Shown here: positions 1-12,439 of the stretch, piece after piece
Layout of the letters: each line of letters begins with the position of its first letter
Position numbering within the stretch: the stretch's first letter is position 1
From: Homalodisca vitripennis
Lineage: Eukaryota > Arthropoda > Insecta > Hemiptera > Cicadellidae
Length of the DNA: 64,000 bases
Reading direction: 5' to 3'
Assembly: GCF_021130785.1 (NCBI RefSeq)
Contig: NC_060214.1
Location: forward strand, 47,801,001-47,865,000
Notes under the pieces: model-generated
Told to the model about the DNA's origin: nothing
The model's database searches: none
Seen by the model: the letters and a program-made list of their open reading frames with translations, nothing else
Made by a program: the position numbers and the translations under genes

Positions 1-112
1 TTAAATTAAAAATACGACAAACAATATGTTTATACGAGCACAACGTGATGAAAGCACTTACATTCTTAATATCGGTTTTATATTATTACTTAAATTACTT
101 TAGCAGAACATT

Positions 113-345
113 CCCTGGGCGATATTGGAATCTGAAAATTGACCGAATGGAGATCGAACCTAAATAGAAATTCAGGAAGCAAAGCATTTTTCCTTTTGGC
201 GGTCCCTTTGATTGACTGAAGGGAAAACACCAAACAATTAACTGATGGTTTCTTAGTTGATTACTGGTAAAGCGTATACGATTAAGTTATTGGCGATGGA
301 TGGTTTGAAAAGTTTATAGGATTTTAAAAATTTACCATCATTCTT
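113..345 (+). repeat. Left block of the large unit, copy 1
   Basis: It shares short conserved strings with 9490-9720 and 38985-39235, including CTGAAAATTGAC, ACAATTAACTG and TTACTGGTA followed by a GC-poor run. Similarity is patchy but co-linear over about 220 bases. Confidence 0.5.
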
Positions 346-1039
346 GGTTGCAGTCCAACGCCGTGCGTTGTAAATTCAGGTGTAAATATTTTTTGTTAAG
401 TTTTTAGACCTTAGGAAGAGGATAGATTTCAAGCCTCGAAATATTGTATCATGTATTTTGTAAGGTAAGGATGGGAAATGTCCGAGACCCTGTTATTAAT
501 AATTGTCTTATGTACTGGAGACTGTTTTGATTAATAAAATTGTTTTTCTGTAGTAACGTTCAACGTGTCTGAGTAAGTTTATAAGGTAGTAAAGAAAATC
601 TGCAGGGTGAAATCTGTAAATATGCATGTCCGTGCAATTTGCGATGTTTTTAATATTTTTTTTAAATGTTTCTGTCCCAATCAACATTTAAAAAGAACCA
701 CAATTGTATAATATGTACCAACTTAGAAGTTAAATGTCCAATTCATATTTTGATCCCAAAACTATAAAACGATTATTGGATTAAAATACCAGTTTAACTT
801 GATTTACATAAATATTAATACAATTACTCTACTCTTGCATTTAAAGTGGTTTCGGATATAATCTTTCACGTAGTAAAAGCAAATAAAACAATATTAAACT
901 GATCTAACCTATCCATAATAACCATTTTCTGAAAACGATTATAAAAGTTTTTAGCCATAATATTGTAAACGAACATCCTATTTCAATAAAATTGTTCATC
1001 GTAGTCTATATTTGAAATATATGTCCAACGTAAAGGTAA

Positions 1040-1290
1040 AACAAGGATTGGGTCAAATTCGACAGAGTAATTTTATCTATCTGTCAATTGGAAGTTTGAC
1101 TTCCTGCGATTAGTCTGAAATTTGTGGACATTATATTACGACAAGGCTGTGTTAGAGAGTTACAGAACCGTTATCGTGGTCTGTATAATGGAGCTTATAT
1201 CTTCTACAAGTCCACAGTGCACGTATATAACCGTGGCCACGGTCTGGTCTCTGGCGGTAAAACCTCGCCTTAGTCTACCCAATCTAATCT
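1040..1290 (+). repeat. Core block of the large unit, copy 1
   Basis: This is one of four copies of the best conserved part of the unit. All contain GGAGCTTATATCTT and a TATA-like CGTATATAAC a few dozen bases later, followed by a GTGGCCACG-like palindrome that is less perfect in some copies. The other copies are near 11258-11390, 40190-40400 and 60800-60975. A short open frame crosses it but differs between copies, so I do not call a gene. Confidence 0.7.
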
Positions 1291-2094
1291 ATTCTTTAAA
1301 TGTCGTCCAATAAATATAATGCATTACGGATGTATTTTATTACTTATCACCATTGTATCCCAGTAATATATCGGAGAGGTTTAAGTAATTTTCTATTGAA
1401 TTATATTTAAATTATAAAATATTACATTTTGTATATTTCCGAAGTCATGAACAAAGTTTTAATGCTCTTTTGTTCTAAAGATAAAGCTAAATTTCAGAAT
1501 TATATCAAGAATGACAATGGCACTAATATTACTGAATGTGGAGTCCTTGATGGCTCTGTGGTTAGACCACTTCTATTTCAGTCACTAAATACATAATGAA
1601 TCTTCTATCTGGGGTCTATATGATCTCTAATATAATTTTCCGCTGTCCGGTTTTGCATGTTTCTTGAAAGAAACTTTAACCGAAGCTAACGAAGTACTAA
1701 TAAGCTATCAATAGCGATTTAATGAGCAATACTAACATGATCTCAATAACCAAACAGAACAATTAAGTTACAGTTCAAATCATATTAATCTATTTAAACA
1801 ATATTTATAATTAAATGGCAAAGAACCATATTATACGTAAGTACAAATATGTTTCCTGATTTCCATACTGCGAGATTAATAATCATGAATTTTCATCAGT
1901 GATCTCTTTTAAAACACGAATAAAATCAAAGTTCCCTGATATTGGTTTTATGTCTATAATCCAGTACTATATTCAAGCTATTGGCATTAAACATTTGGTT
2001 TTAAGTCAAAAATAAACGCAGAGCACTAGTACAGAACTTTTACTAAAATAGGTACAAATAATTGGAAAGCTACATACAGTACTTATTTTATAAC

Positions 2095-2600
2095 TTTTCT
2101 ATCTGTCATGTGCCTTATTCTCCCTAATAATAATATTAATATCTATAAAATAGTCGCTTTGCTGTTGATGGTCAAAGAACGTATCCTGCTCGCTCAAAGA
2201 GGACGGTGGTTTGTGGATTTTGTTGCCACGCATGTGGATGGCTATATTTAGATGAAGTGATTGAAAAGACAATGTTATTACCATTATGGTGGTTTTATTA
2301 CAATTAGACATCCAAATTGCTACAATTTTTGTTCATTTTTAAATATAAAATATTTACTTTTGTTTTTCAGTAATTAGTGGAAATAAATGTGTTTTGATTT
2401 GAGCTCATGTTCACCTATGAATAGTGTATACAGCCTACATAGGGAGTTAATTTCAGAGGACAATCTCGGTTTAAATTACGAAATTATTGAATTTATTATT
2501 TAATTAATCATATTATAAGGTATAATTACCACAATATATGTTGTGTACAGGCTTTTCTGAAGTAGCATGCAAAATTTAAAGTCTATAGCACCATAAGTTA
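2095..2600 (+). repeat. Middle block of the large unit, copy 1
   Basis: It matches 14475-14760 in the second unit; shared strings include AAAATAGTCGCTTTG, CTGCTCGCTCAAAGAGGAC and GGCTATATTTAGATGAAGTG. Its left end also matches sequence just left of the piggyBac-like insertion (about 11975), so this copy serves as the empty site for that insertion. Confidence 0.7.
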
Positions 2601-4374
2601 ATATTCCATATGTTTAAATCTCATATGATTGTAAAAGGAGAAGATTGAAACATTAACTTTAAACTAAAAAGGGTCTTGTTACTTATTTCGCAACCTAAAG
2701 ACCTATAAAACTCCTTAAAGTTATGCGTTTTAACTAAACAGAAATAACTATTTACGGTGTTTAAAATTGTTTGGTTTAAAAATTTCTGATTCAATTAGAA
2801 TATAGCCAGTCAATTTTGTAAATTCTCCTATTACTTCGTATGTTGATTATAAATTATTTCTACATAATAAATTTAGAATTTGCATACACGAAAAATAAAA
2901 ATATTACCTCATAACTACGGTTGGATACAATGAGGAAATTAATATAAAAATGCGGAAAAGAAATATGTAATAGAAATCACGAAATTGTACAGGTACTTTT
3001 AGTAAGAAATATGTGTTACGAGAATAGTTATTGCAAATTCTAGAGTACTTTAAGATATATTTTTCAGAGAAAACTGTAACGATTTATATGGAGAATGTCT
3101 ACACAATTTTGAACTGTTTGTATATAGGATGTGGCAAGTTTAAAGGTGTCACTTTCGGCTAGTTTTATACTATGTAAAAAATAAATTTAAAACTAGTTAG
3201 AAAATGAAATATTAAATAAGAAATGAAACAAAGAATCATGTGATTAAAAGCGGAGAGCATTATTATGGATGGATAACGATGTAAAAGTAATATCTTGTTC
3301 TGCACAGTTAAATTATATCTTCATAAGCGAATTCAATACTAATAGTGTAAATATACATGAGCCCACAAGTAGAAAGCGAAATAAAAATGCTTTCGCAATA
3401 AATATAAAATATGAATCCATTTCATTTTATTGTTCAAACAGAAGAATAATTTTAATTTAGTGTTATTTGTGTATCTGTTCCAAATACAGAATTTTTGTTT
3501 ACTTTCAAAATACTACAGTGAATAAAATTTTTAAATTGATTATCTACCACATTTTGGGAAAGAGATTGTTTGTTTTTTATATTTAAGAGAATACAGGAAA
3601 TTATTTATTTTGATAATTGTGATTTCTTAATATATTCACAGCTGAGTACAAGTGCATTCTTATCAAATTATTTTTTGGCATGGAAATAAGGAATGTACCC
3701 AGACTGTGTTAATTGTACAAAAATAAAACCACAAAAACCTATATTTTTCTTTTAAACTGCGGTAATAATCTTACTGCACTAGGTTCCCTAATACGATAAG
3801 CAGTGTCTAAATATATCAGTCAGTTACGAACTAGATTCTAATATTCTGAGGTATAAAATATCTGCGTTTGTGAATTTCCCTGTTGGGAAGGTCGATTATT
3901 TCACTCATAGGTTTTTATCTTCTATTTCACATTCGTACCATATATACCGTTTATTTAATTATAACGGATACATTGGGAAATCGTAAACCTAAAATGTCTT
4001 TATCGGTGGCGCGATCTGGTGGTGGGAACAGCAGTTTTTCCCGGTTGCACAACTACAACGTAGTAGCGTTGGGAGGAACGGTTAATTGGAATGATCCAGT
4101 TCGGTCAGTTTAGATCATCCATACGAACCGGCTCATGAACTGCGTCTTCATATTATTTGAACTGAAGTTACAGCTCATTTTATGAGCGTTTACATATCCT
4201 TTTACTAGACTATACGTAATATTTAGTCAAGAGACAATATGAAATAATCTTTTAATTATATAATTTTATATTTAATAACTATCTTTTAGTTATAAAAGAG
4301 GATTATGTTTCGTTTTATGGTATCGAAAATAAAATGTACTACTTTACACGACAAATAAGGCGTAAACCGGTGAT

Positions 4375-4620
4375 CACTTAGAAACTGCAACTACAGTGAA
4401 TCTGTCCCTCAGCTACACTCTAATTACAACATTAACATACAATCAGCATCGATGTCTCTCGGGATCATCTGGCTAGTTTATCCTGTCGTAACCACTACTG
4501 GGGACTTAATCTTGGATGTTATCCTCCTGGGAAATCACAATCATCCTACTCCGATTTAATTTAATTTACAATGAATCCCTCAAATAGTTATAGTTATGTA
4601 TTATAACTCTTATATTAGAA
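4375..4620 (+). repeat. Right block of the large unit, copy 1
   Basis: This is one of five copies of a block containing CTCGGGATCATCTGGCTAG, TTTATCCTGT, TACTGGGGAC and CCTCCTGGGAAAT in that order. The others are at 15296-15535, 20309-20545, 46566-46840 and 61355-61620. It is non-coding in all copies. Confidence 0.75.
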
Positions 4621-5249
4621 ATTTATATCGGGCTAAAAAGTATTTGTCCTTCAAAAATTATTGATCTTAACATTCAAATCATTCGTCTTGTGTTTTAAAT
4701 AAGATGCGTAAGTTATAACTATTAACTGCTGATTATCATTCAGAATTTTAATATTTGTGTAATCGTATGCGACCATGAAAATAATTATTGAACGATTTGG
4801 TTTGTAATATTTCTTGTGTTTTCCTGGCAAACATTTTGTATTATAATTTTAAATGTAGCAATAGAATCACTAGTTGATGGCTTATTTTTGAGGGAATTAT
4901 TATTATAATTGCAATATAAAATACACGAACACCTTCATGTAGTTTAAGAATTTACACCCTATTTTATATTTATTTAGTAGCAATATAAAGAATATAAAGA
5001 ATAATATGAATTGAAGAAGAATTAAATTTTTATCTACAAATATTTATATATAATACTTCTATATTAAATATAATATTTAGAAATTCCATTGCAATTTAAG
5101 TTTCCATGTGAATTCGCAATGGAATCAGCTAACATTTCTATTAGTCACCAAACGTCATCAACTTATCCTCGTTATTTAACTGAGTAAAGTGCTTATGCTC
5201 AGATAAATATGAATTAAAAGAGGAATTTAATAAAATTGAATCGTACCAT

Positions 5250-8200
5250 ACACAAAACAAGAAAAAACTTCCTCAGTCAATAAAATCAGGGAAGGAATAA
5301 ATTTGCTTTTTATATCATTTGTGTGACAGAATTATCGGAGAAAAACTAGAAGAGTACGTAGAAAGTACATTACAACCGCGTTTAAAACACAATTTCACTC
5401 TTAGACAAAGTCTTGTAAAAATAAACAAAATGGAACACAGGATTTAAAAAGTGCTGTTTTATTTCATTTAATGCATTTGTAATAAAAATTAGAAGAAGGT
5501 AAAGTAGGTAATAAGAACATTAAAAAGCTATGATATCAGAACGCAATGAAATAAAAAACGAGATAGGGGCTACACAGAAAAGTAAAACATTGCCCAATAT
5601 CCCCCCCCCCACCCCCCCCCCCATTATTTATCTCTTTTACTTATTCCACCTTGATATTTATTTATATTTAGTGCCTAGACTTACTTTCATAAAATTTAAT
5701 AAAATTTGAGTAAATATAATTAGAAACATTGGTATCCAGTTTTAAAAATTCCAATATTTTAAAACCTTGATAACATTGGAATTGGTGGGGCCATATTAAG
5801 TTCATTTGTGTCCTTATTTAAAAGCTTGGAAAATTATACTCGTATATTCGGTACAAAAAAATCCGATGTGTCGTTTATATAGCCTATTGAACTTTAGCAG
5901 CGACATATTACTAACCGAAATAGTGGAGTTTGAAGTCGAAGAAAAATATCAATAGGTCTGATTAGTTAATTAAATTCTATAGTCACTATGGCTGTTTGAG
6001 TATATTGGGCTCTCTTAGTTTTAAAGGATATTCAAGCGTGGAAATAAGATATTATAATTTTGCTATGACCCGCTTTTACTGAAGAGAGTTGTCATCCTAT
6101 TGTCAAAAAACCACCTGGATTAATAAAGATTTACGTCTTTATAGTAAGGCCAAAATGATATCTCGAAAAGCAGTTTTTCCAAACCGCAAATTTACCAATA
6201 TCCTTAATCATCCCTGTCACTCCGAAAGCAAGATCTAAGATCCTTTTAGGAGTAAAGCAATGAAAGGTTTGTTTTAATAGGAACAGAACTGATACCCTTA
6301 AAAAAAGTATGGAAATACGCAAGTCTTTAGTCACTGCAATGACTAGTAAGGAGTTTTCATTTAAGATCACTTCATATTCAACCCACAAAGGTTTTCCATT
6401 GGTTGTTGGATTTTATTTATTTATTTACATTCCCACGGTATAACTATTTTGCAAATTACATTACTTTAAGAATGACCAACAATAGAAAATATTTCATACA
6501 AATATGTAACTGTATTAAAAATCAAATTCATACATCCTAACCCATGCCTATGACGTCGTAAATAAACAACGCATAAACGAAATATATAACTAAAACAATG
6601 ATGAAACATAACAAAAGTGGTATCAATAACCAATAGTGCAATAATAAGTTGTAAGAAATAGAGAATGAAAAAACGACAACAATAACAATGGTAACAACTA
6701 TAGACTAAATAACAACAAGATTAACAACGGAATAATGGAGTAAATATTAATATTATACCTTGTCTAGGACTCGATAAGCTTCACTCCTGACTCAAATGTT
6801 CTCCAGCCCCTACTGTCATCAAAGCACTTCTCAAAGCTCCCAGTCTCTTGCAAGAAAAAGTCAAACTTCCAACTGTACCACCATGTTGCCAATACGAAGT
6901 ATTTTTTGGATAGAGGCTGAACCTGGGCAGATTAGTATGCGGTTTTATGATGGCCCAAGCTCGAACCAGGGCGGCGCGAAAACACTCGTGGCAGAAGGGA
7001 GACCGAAATGCAATTTCGCTCCAAAAGAGGAGGGCAAACCAAACACAAAGTTGAGAAACTTAGTAAAAACAAGGCAACAATTACACATTCTTTTCTAAAT
7101 GACGATAAATATTTTAAAAATAAATACATTTAAACTCTTTATTTATTAAATTAGCTAAAATGTCTAAAATATTCCTCAGTTATCCCTTCATCCGAAATTT
7201 CATATAGTTCAATTCTTTTAAACCAAAACCGAAAATATTACGACGTATCTAACGAATAAAAAAATATTACTGATTAATATATTACATATAATAACTTCCC
7301 TACTCTACTTTTTATATAAGTGCTTTCAAACTTTATTCTAAAATATTTTTTGGGGTTGTTTTTTTTATTTTTCAAAAAAATTATAATACAAAAGAAATAA
7401 AAATCATCATAAATTCTTTATTTGTAATTATGACTGTTAAAAATAAAAGAACATTGACCAAGAATAATCGTTATCGGCGACGGATACAAGAAACTAATCT
7501 GGCACAACAAAGACTCATTTGAGACAAAAGCCAACACTTGTATGTAAGCCGTAACAGGACATTGTTACGGTTTTATGTCCAAATTATAAGTTACTAGACT
7601 GAGACAGTTAATGTCAAGGAGACGCGTTTCCAAAAACACCGTTGTAATCCTGTTATGTGTTTCTGTCCCCCAATTAGAACATGTTTACCAACGAAATTTT
7701 TCCCAAAGTTTTCTTGGTTACCTGTGTTGTTTTATTATATATTTATGTGTCTGGTTAGTTTTAGACGTATCAATAAAAAAATAATTAAAATTAACAATAA
7801 ATATTTTAAATTTTGTAATCTTTTCGATAGCCCTCTCGTTTTTCAGCTTCGAGATGGCTATCGTGGTTGCCATTCAATTTCCATCTTGAGTCTAAATTAC
7901 TATTATAAAAGCGTTGTTGGGAGATAGCTTATCCTATATATATTATAAACATCATTTTAAAGAGTAGTCCCTTGTGTAAATTAATACGGTGCCATTAATT
8001 TGCTTGTTTAAGTTTTATAAAACAGATTAATGATCCTAATCTGAGGTGAATTGAAAGTGAGAGAAAGAATTCTAAACCTTTCCAATAACATCAGGGCAAT
8101 TTACACGGCGATATATTAGATGAACAAATCCCACGCCGCTTGGAAAAACTTCCAACACAACAGTAAAAATATAGTTCAAGTACAAGTTTAGTTGTGCTAA

Positions 8201-8640
8201 TGGGTCACAAATATTCCCTTATTTGAAAGAACTAAAGTTATAAAATTCAGAAAGGTTTTCTCTTTGGCAGTGTTTTGTTTTCTTAAAAAAAAAAAATTAA
8301 GAAAAATGCAGATTTTTGAAAAAAAAAATTAGAACGTTACTAGTGTTGGTGAATTTAGATGTATGCAAAATCTATGGATACAGTGATAATAATTGGACGA
8401 CAGCACTCCTCTAACCCCCTTTTGATTATTATATTGGTAAATGAAAAAGTAACTATGGATATATGAGTTAAAATTGCCTATATCATACTTAAATTACTAT
8501 TGTGAGAAGTATTCGGGTTGCAATCTGCTAAGATTTCGAAATATTTTAAAGGAATTATTATGAGTTTAATACATAAAAGATTTACATAAATTCAACTTAA
8601 AACTACAATGTAATTTCAAAATTATTCTTATTTCAAAATG
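5250..8640. other. AT-rich stretch with no supported gene
   Basis: I see no recognisable protein, RNA gene or terminal repeats here. A cytosine homopolymer tract broken by one A lies at 5601-5622. A moderately GC-richer patch at 6785-7080 is open in two opposite frames but resembles nothing I know. On its minus strand it contains GGTTCGAGC, a possible Pol III B box, without a convincing partner A box. Confidence 0.4.
5601..5622. repeat. Poly(C) tract
   Basis: Twenty-two bases, all C except a single A. It stands out in an AT-rich region and is likely length-variable. Confidence 0.9.
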
Positions 8641-8830
8641 CATGCAAACGCCATAACAAAATAATATTGCTTATTTTGGTAGCTTCAGCTGAAAATAATT
8701 GTACTATCGAGTCTTCTCCCACTTGATAGATTGAATACAGCTTCTCCATATTTCCTTTCATGCAAGGCTGTTTGGCTCCTGATAAAGATGCTCCTGAGAT
8801 TCTCGCTGTTTTATATAATAACGACATGAA
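8640..8830. repeat. Dispersed block E, copy 1
   Basis: It matches 58845-58970: both share TATCGAGTCT, CCACTTGAT, GATTGAATGCAG-like sequence, TTTCCTTTCA and GAGATTCTCGCT. Both copies are on the same strand and both lie upstream of a copy of the large unit, so block E may belong to that unit. Confidence 0.65.
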
Positions 8831-9489
8831 TATTTTATCGAATCATCTATTACAAAATAAACATAAATTGTTTTTTGCGTATAATGAAATTCTGCTTTAT
8901 TTAAAAAAGATCTTCTTGTGTTTTATTGCTTATAATTTGTACTATTTAGATTAATAAATCAAATTCGAATAATGTGTAATATAGTAAGACTACTAATTAT
9001 ATAAAAACTGAAATTTTTTTTCAGAAATTGTTATAAAATAACAGGTTTTTTTTAAAGTTCAATATGAGTACAATTTTCTGATTATTCTTAACCAAGTCCT
9101 TTTCCATTAAAATGTTTGGGACTGGTGGCAGAAATTCGGTGCACCAATTAGATCAATCTTTTCCCATTGTTTGGTTTGAATCTTTTGTTTTGGCTAGAAA
9201 GCCCATAGTTGTATTATACTATGGTAATTAGGCTAACGTATTTAAAATGTTATATGAACGATATATTATTTAGACTTGGGCTTGTGTATACGAAATATGT
9301 ATAAAATGCCCAAGCGATTATTTTGGGTAAAAGATGGCGCCCAAAACCTATTAGTTTTACAAATTTGTAATTCTTACACACGTGGCAAATAATATGCATT
9401 TACAACAAACAAAACTTAAAGATAATACCCAATAATTATAATGTAAGTTTTTTTCAATTATTTAATCAATTTTATAACAAAACAACTTC

Positions 9490-9720
9490 GGGTCTATATT
9501 ACAATCTGAAAATTGACAGATTGCAAAAAGATCCTAAATAGTAGGCAGTCTCTTACACTGACTGAAGCGATAACACTATACAATTAACTGGTGGTTTTTT
9601 TTCATAGTTTATTACTGGTAGAGCTTATCCCATTGTCATAGTTTAAAATGATATTCGGACTATCAGTGGTTTGAGAATATTATTGAATTTCAAAACATTT
9701 GCCATTGTTTTGCTATGCAA
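9490..9720 (+). repeat. Left block of the large unit, copy 2
   Basis: Co-linear with 113-345 and 38985-39235; it shares AATCTGAAAATTGAC, GACTGAAG and ACAATTAACTGGTGG with copy 1 and GAGCTTATCCCATT-like sequence with copy 3. Confidence 0.55.
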
Positions 9721-9917
9721 AATGTATAACTCTACGTTCGAGGGTTGAAATCTACTGCGTTGAAATAAGTAAGTTTTTTTTTGAAATAAGTAAATTTGTA
9801 TCATATCCGACAACAGCTTAAAGTCTAGACAGGAGAAAAGAAAAACAAGGGTTGTCACTGCAAATAAGATAATAGCACACAAAAAAAAACAACACAACAA
9901 TAGAATTGAAACACTCA

Positions 9918-10110
9918 AAAGAAAATAAGTGCCGGCATTTACTAAAGTATCCCAACGTATCATCTGAAACTATGAGACAAGAAGGCGATGATCGCGGATG
10001 GGGAAGGGTAAAGGAATCCGCCGCCGTCTCAATGCATTTGTTCCTATGTCTACAAATTTTTGTTCTTTTGATAGTTTTTTTTTATGGCAGTACTTGTTAC
10101 CGTTCTTCCG
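9918..10110 (+). repeat. Block shared by large-unit copies 2 and 3
   Basis: It matches 39476-39660 through TCATCTGAAAC, ATGAGA-AAGAAG-type sequence, GGGGAA and a T-rich TTTTTGGCAG-like tail. Copy 1 appears to lack it. Confidence 0.5.
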
Positions 10111-11159
10111 GTGCGAGGTGTTAAATTTATTTAAAGTAGATTGCCTTAATGCATTAAAGTTTTTTAAAACCTCCAAGGAAAAGGAGTAGATTCTTACGTC
10201 ATAAAAAGAAACATTTCGTTGTTTACCCTCTATTTTTGCCTGACAGCAAAATTATACGGTACATTAACTGGAAACTTAACCAAAATTCTGTTTTTTTATA
10301 TATTTTTTTTATTTACTGTAGGACTGTTTCGTTGTGGATCAGAAACTGTGGTCAGTAGTAACAAAACAAACTAAGTGTGTTTTATAAGCGATATTCACTG
10401 AGTATTGAATGTACATTATATATTGGTACTTCGTGAAAGTCCTAATAAGGCTTAAACCTTTAAATGTGATAAATAAATAAAATTCTTTTGTGATTTTCTG
10501 TGTTTCTATTTTGTCACAAAGAACAACCAAAAAGGAAACTCTATAATTAATCAGTTGCGTTTTTAACTTTCCATTAAGTTAAATGATTCCATTTCTATAT
10601 GGATATGCATAGCAATAAAATGATTATATAGATTACATATTTTTGTTAAAATGTGTTTTGATTATGACATGAAATATTATTAAACATATATATTCTTACG
10701 GTTTGTATTCGTTGAAATAGCCAAAGCAATACAATTAGTATATTGGAAAAGGATAATTAATCAGATTAAGGTTTAATTGATTGTACAGACATTAAACATA
10801 TTTAACTTACCTAAATGTTTTGCAGATGCTCAAACCAATTAAAATGATTATTTGGATTAAATTATCAGATTTAAATGGAATCTGATTTAGAGACATTAAA
10901 ATATATATATAAAACTTACATAAAATGCAAAATTGGAATTTAGATTTTTCTAACAAAATATGAGCATACCTATTCCTATAAATTTCATCGTTTAAATTCT
11001 TTATAACTAAATAACCTTTTTTTTATAAATACATAATGTGTATTAACTATTCTAAACAAATATAGTATATTTCAATAAAAGTGTTCATCTTAGACTATAT
11101 AACAACCATAAATTAGATGTGAAGGTAACATCAGTATTGGGAAAATACGATAAAGCAAT

Positions 11160-11390
11160 TTTACTAAATGAAACTAATATTTTATATATCAGTTAATTGA
11201 AATTTAGACCTTTTGCTGTTAGTAGAAAGTTTGCGGCTACAGTATATTAAGGCAAGGTTGGGCAAGACAGTTATAGAACGGTTATCGCGTCTATATAATG
11301 GAGCTTATATCTTCTACAAGTCCACAGTGTGCGTATATAACGGTGGCCACGGTCTGGTCTTTGGCGTTAAAACACAGCTTTATTCTGGTC
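11160..11390 (+). repeat. Core block of the large unit, copy 2
   Basis: It contains GGAGCTTATATCTTCTACAA, then GCGTATATAAC and GGTGGCCACGG, as in copy 1. It is preceded by TTCAATAAAAGTGTTCATC, matching the approach to copy 1 (about 985-1000). Confidence 0.7.
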
Positions 11391-11562
11391 AACTTTATCT
11401 ATCTATAAATTCCAGAATAACGACAATATATTATAGATATACTTCAGTACCTCTCGCAAACTATTTTCCAGTTATATATCTGAGTAGCCTAATGTGTTAA
11501 GCCTTTATTAAAAACATATAAGAAGAAGATAATACCATGTAAAGGAATGTCAAGGACACTAG

Positions 11563-11586
11563 TATTTATATATATATATATATATC
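11563..11586. repeat. (TA)n microsatellite
   Basis: A short run of alternating T and A. Confidence 0.85.
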
Positions 11587-12005
11587 ATAAAGGCCTATAA
11601 ATAATACATAATTAAAATCAAAAACGTAATAATAAGCGATCAAAATCTTATTTATAAGCAATACTACTCGGCCCTTAAAACTTTGACTTAAAAGTAAATT
11701 ATAATTAAAATGTTTATATACAAATATATTGGTTTTATAGATACATATTTTGAAACCTGTTTGGAATAAGGTAGCCAAAAACTCATGGTAGTGTAAAAAG
11801 ATAAAGCCATATTGAGTAATGAAATATCAAGAATTTCCATTTTATCAGTCATCTTCTTAAATAAGATTAAAGTTCTCATTGTCTTGTTTTGGGATTTTAT
11901 ATTGTATACTAATTATTCGAGCTATCTGGATTACAAATTAGTTTTCACATAAAAAACTACATGAGGAGCACTTAGTCTATCTGTCATATGTCTAACCTTA
12001 GAATT

Positions 12006-12219
12006 GTAAGGTAGGGTGTATTGCACCCCAGCAGTGTTTGTTTGTTTCAGCACTCAGAGTAGGAATGAGTGGGGGGAATCTCGTGGCCTTGTAAATTCAG
12101 TTGGACTGTTGACCCTAGACGTGGGCAGACGAGCAGAGTTGTCATCGCTACCTGCAGGTAGTTATTATGTGTTTTCTAAAAGCTTGCATGCAGTGGGGTG
12201 TATGTCACCCCACCTTACC
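12006..12219. repeat. Inverted repeat inside the piggyBac-like left end
   Basis: GTAAGGTAGGGTG at 12006 is matched in reverse by CACCCCACCTTAC ending at 12219, and each arm is itself partly self-complementary (GGGTG...CACCC). It could be a subterminal repeat needed for transposition or a small non-autonomous element of the same family sitting at the left end. Confidence 0.6.
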
Positions 12220-12439
12220 ATTTACTTTTACTGTCAGCAATCTTACTTGTACTGTATTACTTTTGATTCTCAGTTAAGTGTTTATGAATTAAGCTATATT
12301 GCAATCATCTTACTATCGCAAACTAACCTAAAACACTTCCTTTTCTATTCTAAGTGTCTAACTTTCAGAACCTAACCTAAAAAGCCTTTCCTTTACAATC
12401 TTTTTTTGCGCTCCAGGTTAGATTGATGGAAAGCTCTAA

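Larger units (their letters stand above)
1..5250 (+). repeat. Large diverged non-coding repeat unit, copy 1
   Basis: This stretch carries, in order, blocks that recur on the same strand elsewhere in the window: a left block (113-345), a core with a TATA-like stretch (1040-1290), a middle block (2095-2600) and a right block (4375-4620). The same order is seen at 9370-16070, 38870-47100 and, shortened, at 58700-61900. The similarity continues to the left window edge, so the unit probably starts outside the window. No open frame here resembles a known protein. Copies are clearly diverged by eye. Whether this is an old transposon or a segmental duplication is not settled. Confidence 0.5.

Noticed and set aside
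1122..1313. Small protein from the core block, with a similar frame at 40220-40402
   Set aside because: The frames exist in two core copies only, differ at their ends and resemble no known protein. The block is conserved as DNA rather than as a reading frame.
6785..7129. Protein gene in overlapping opposite frames
   Set aside because: Both frames are about 65 to 100 codons without recognisable motifs; a GC-richer patch is enough to explain them.
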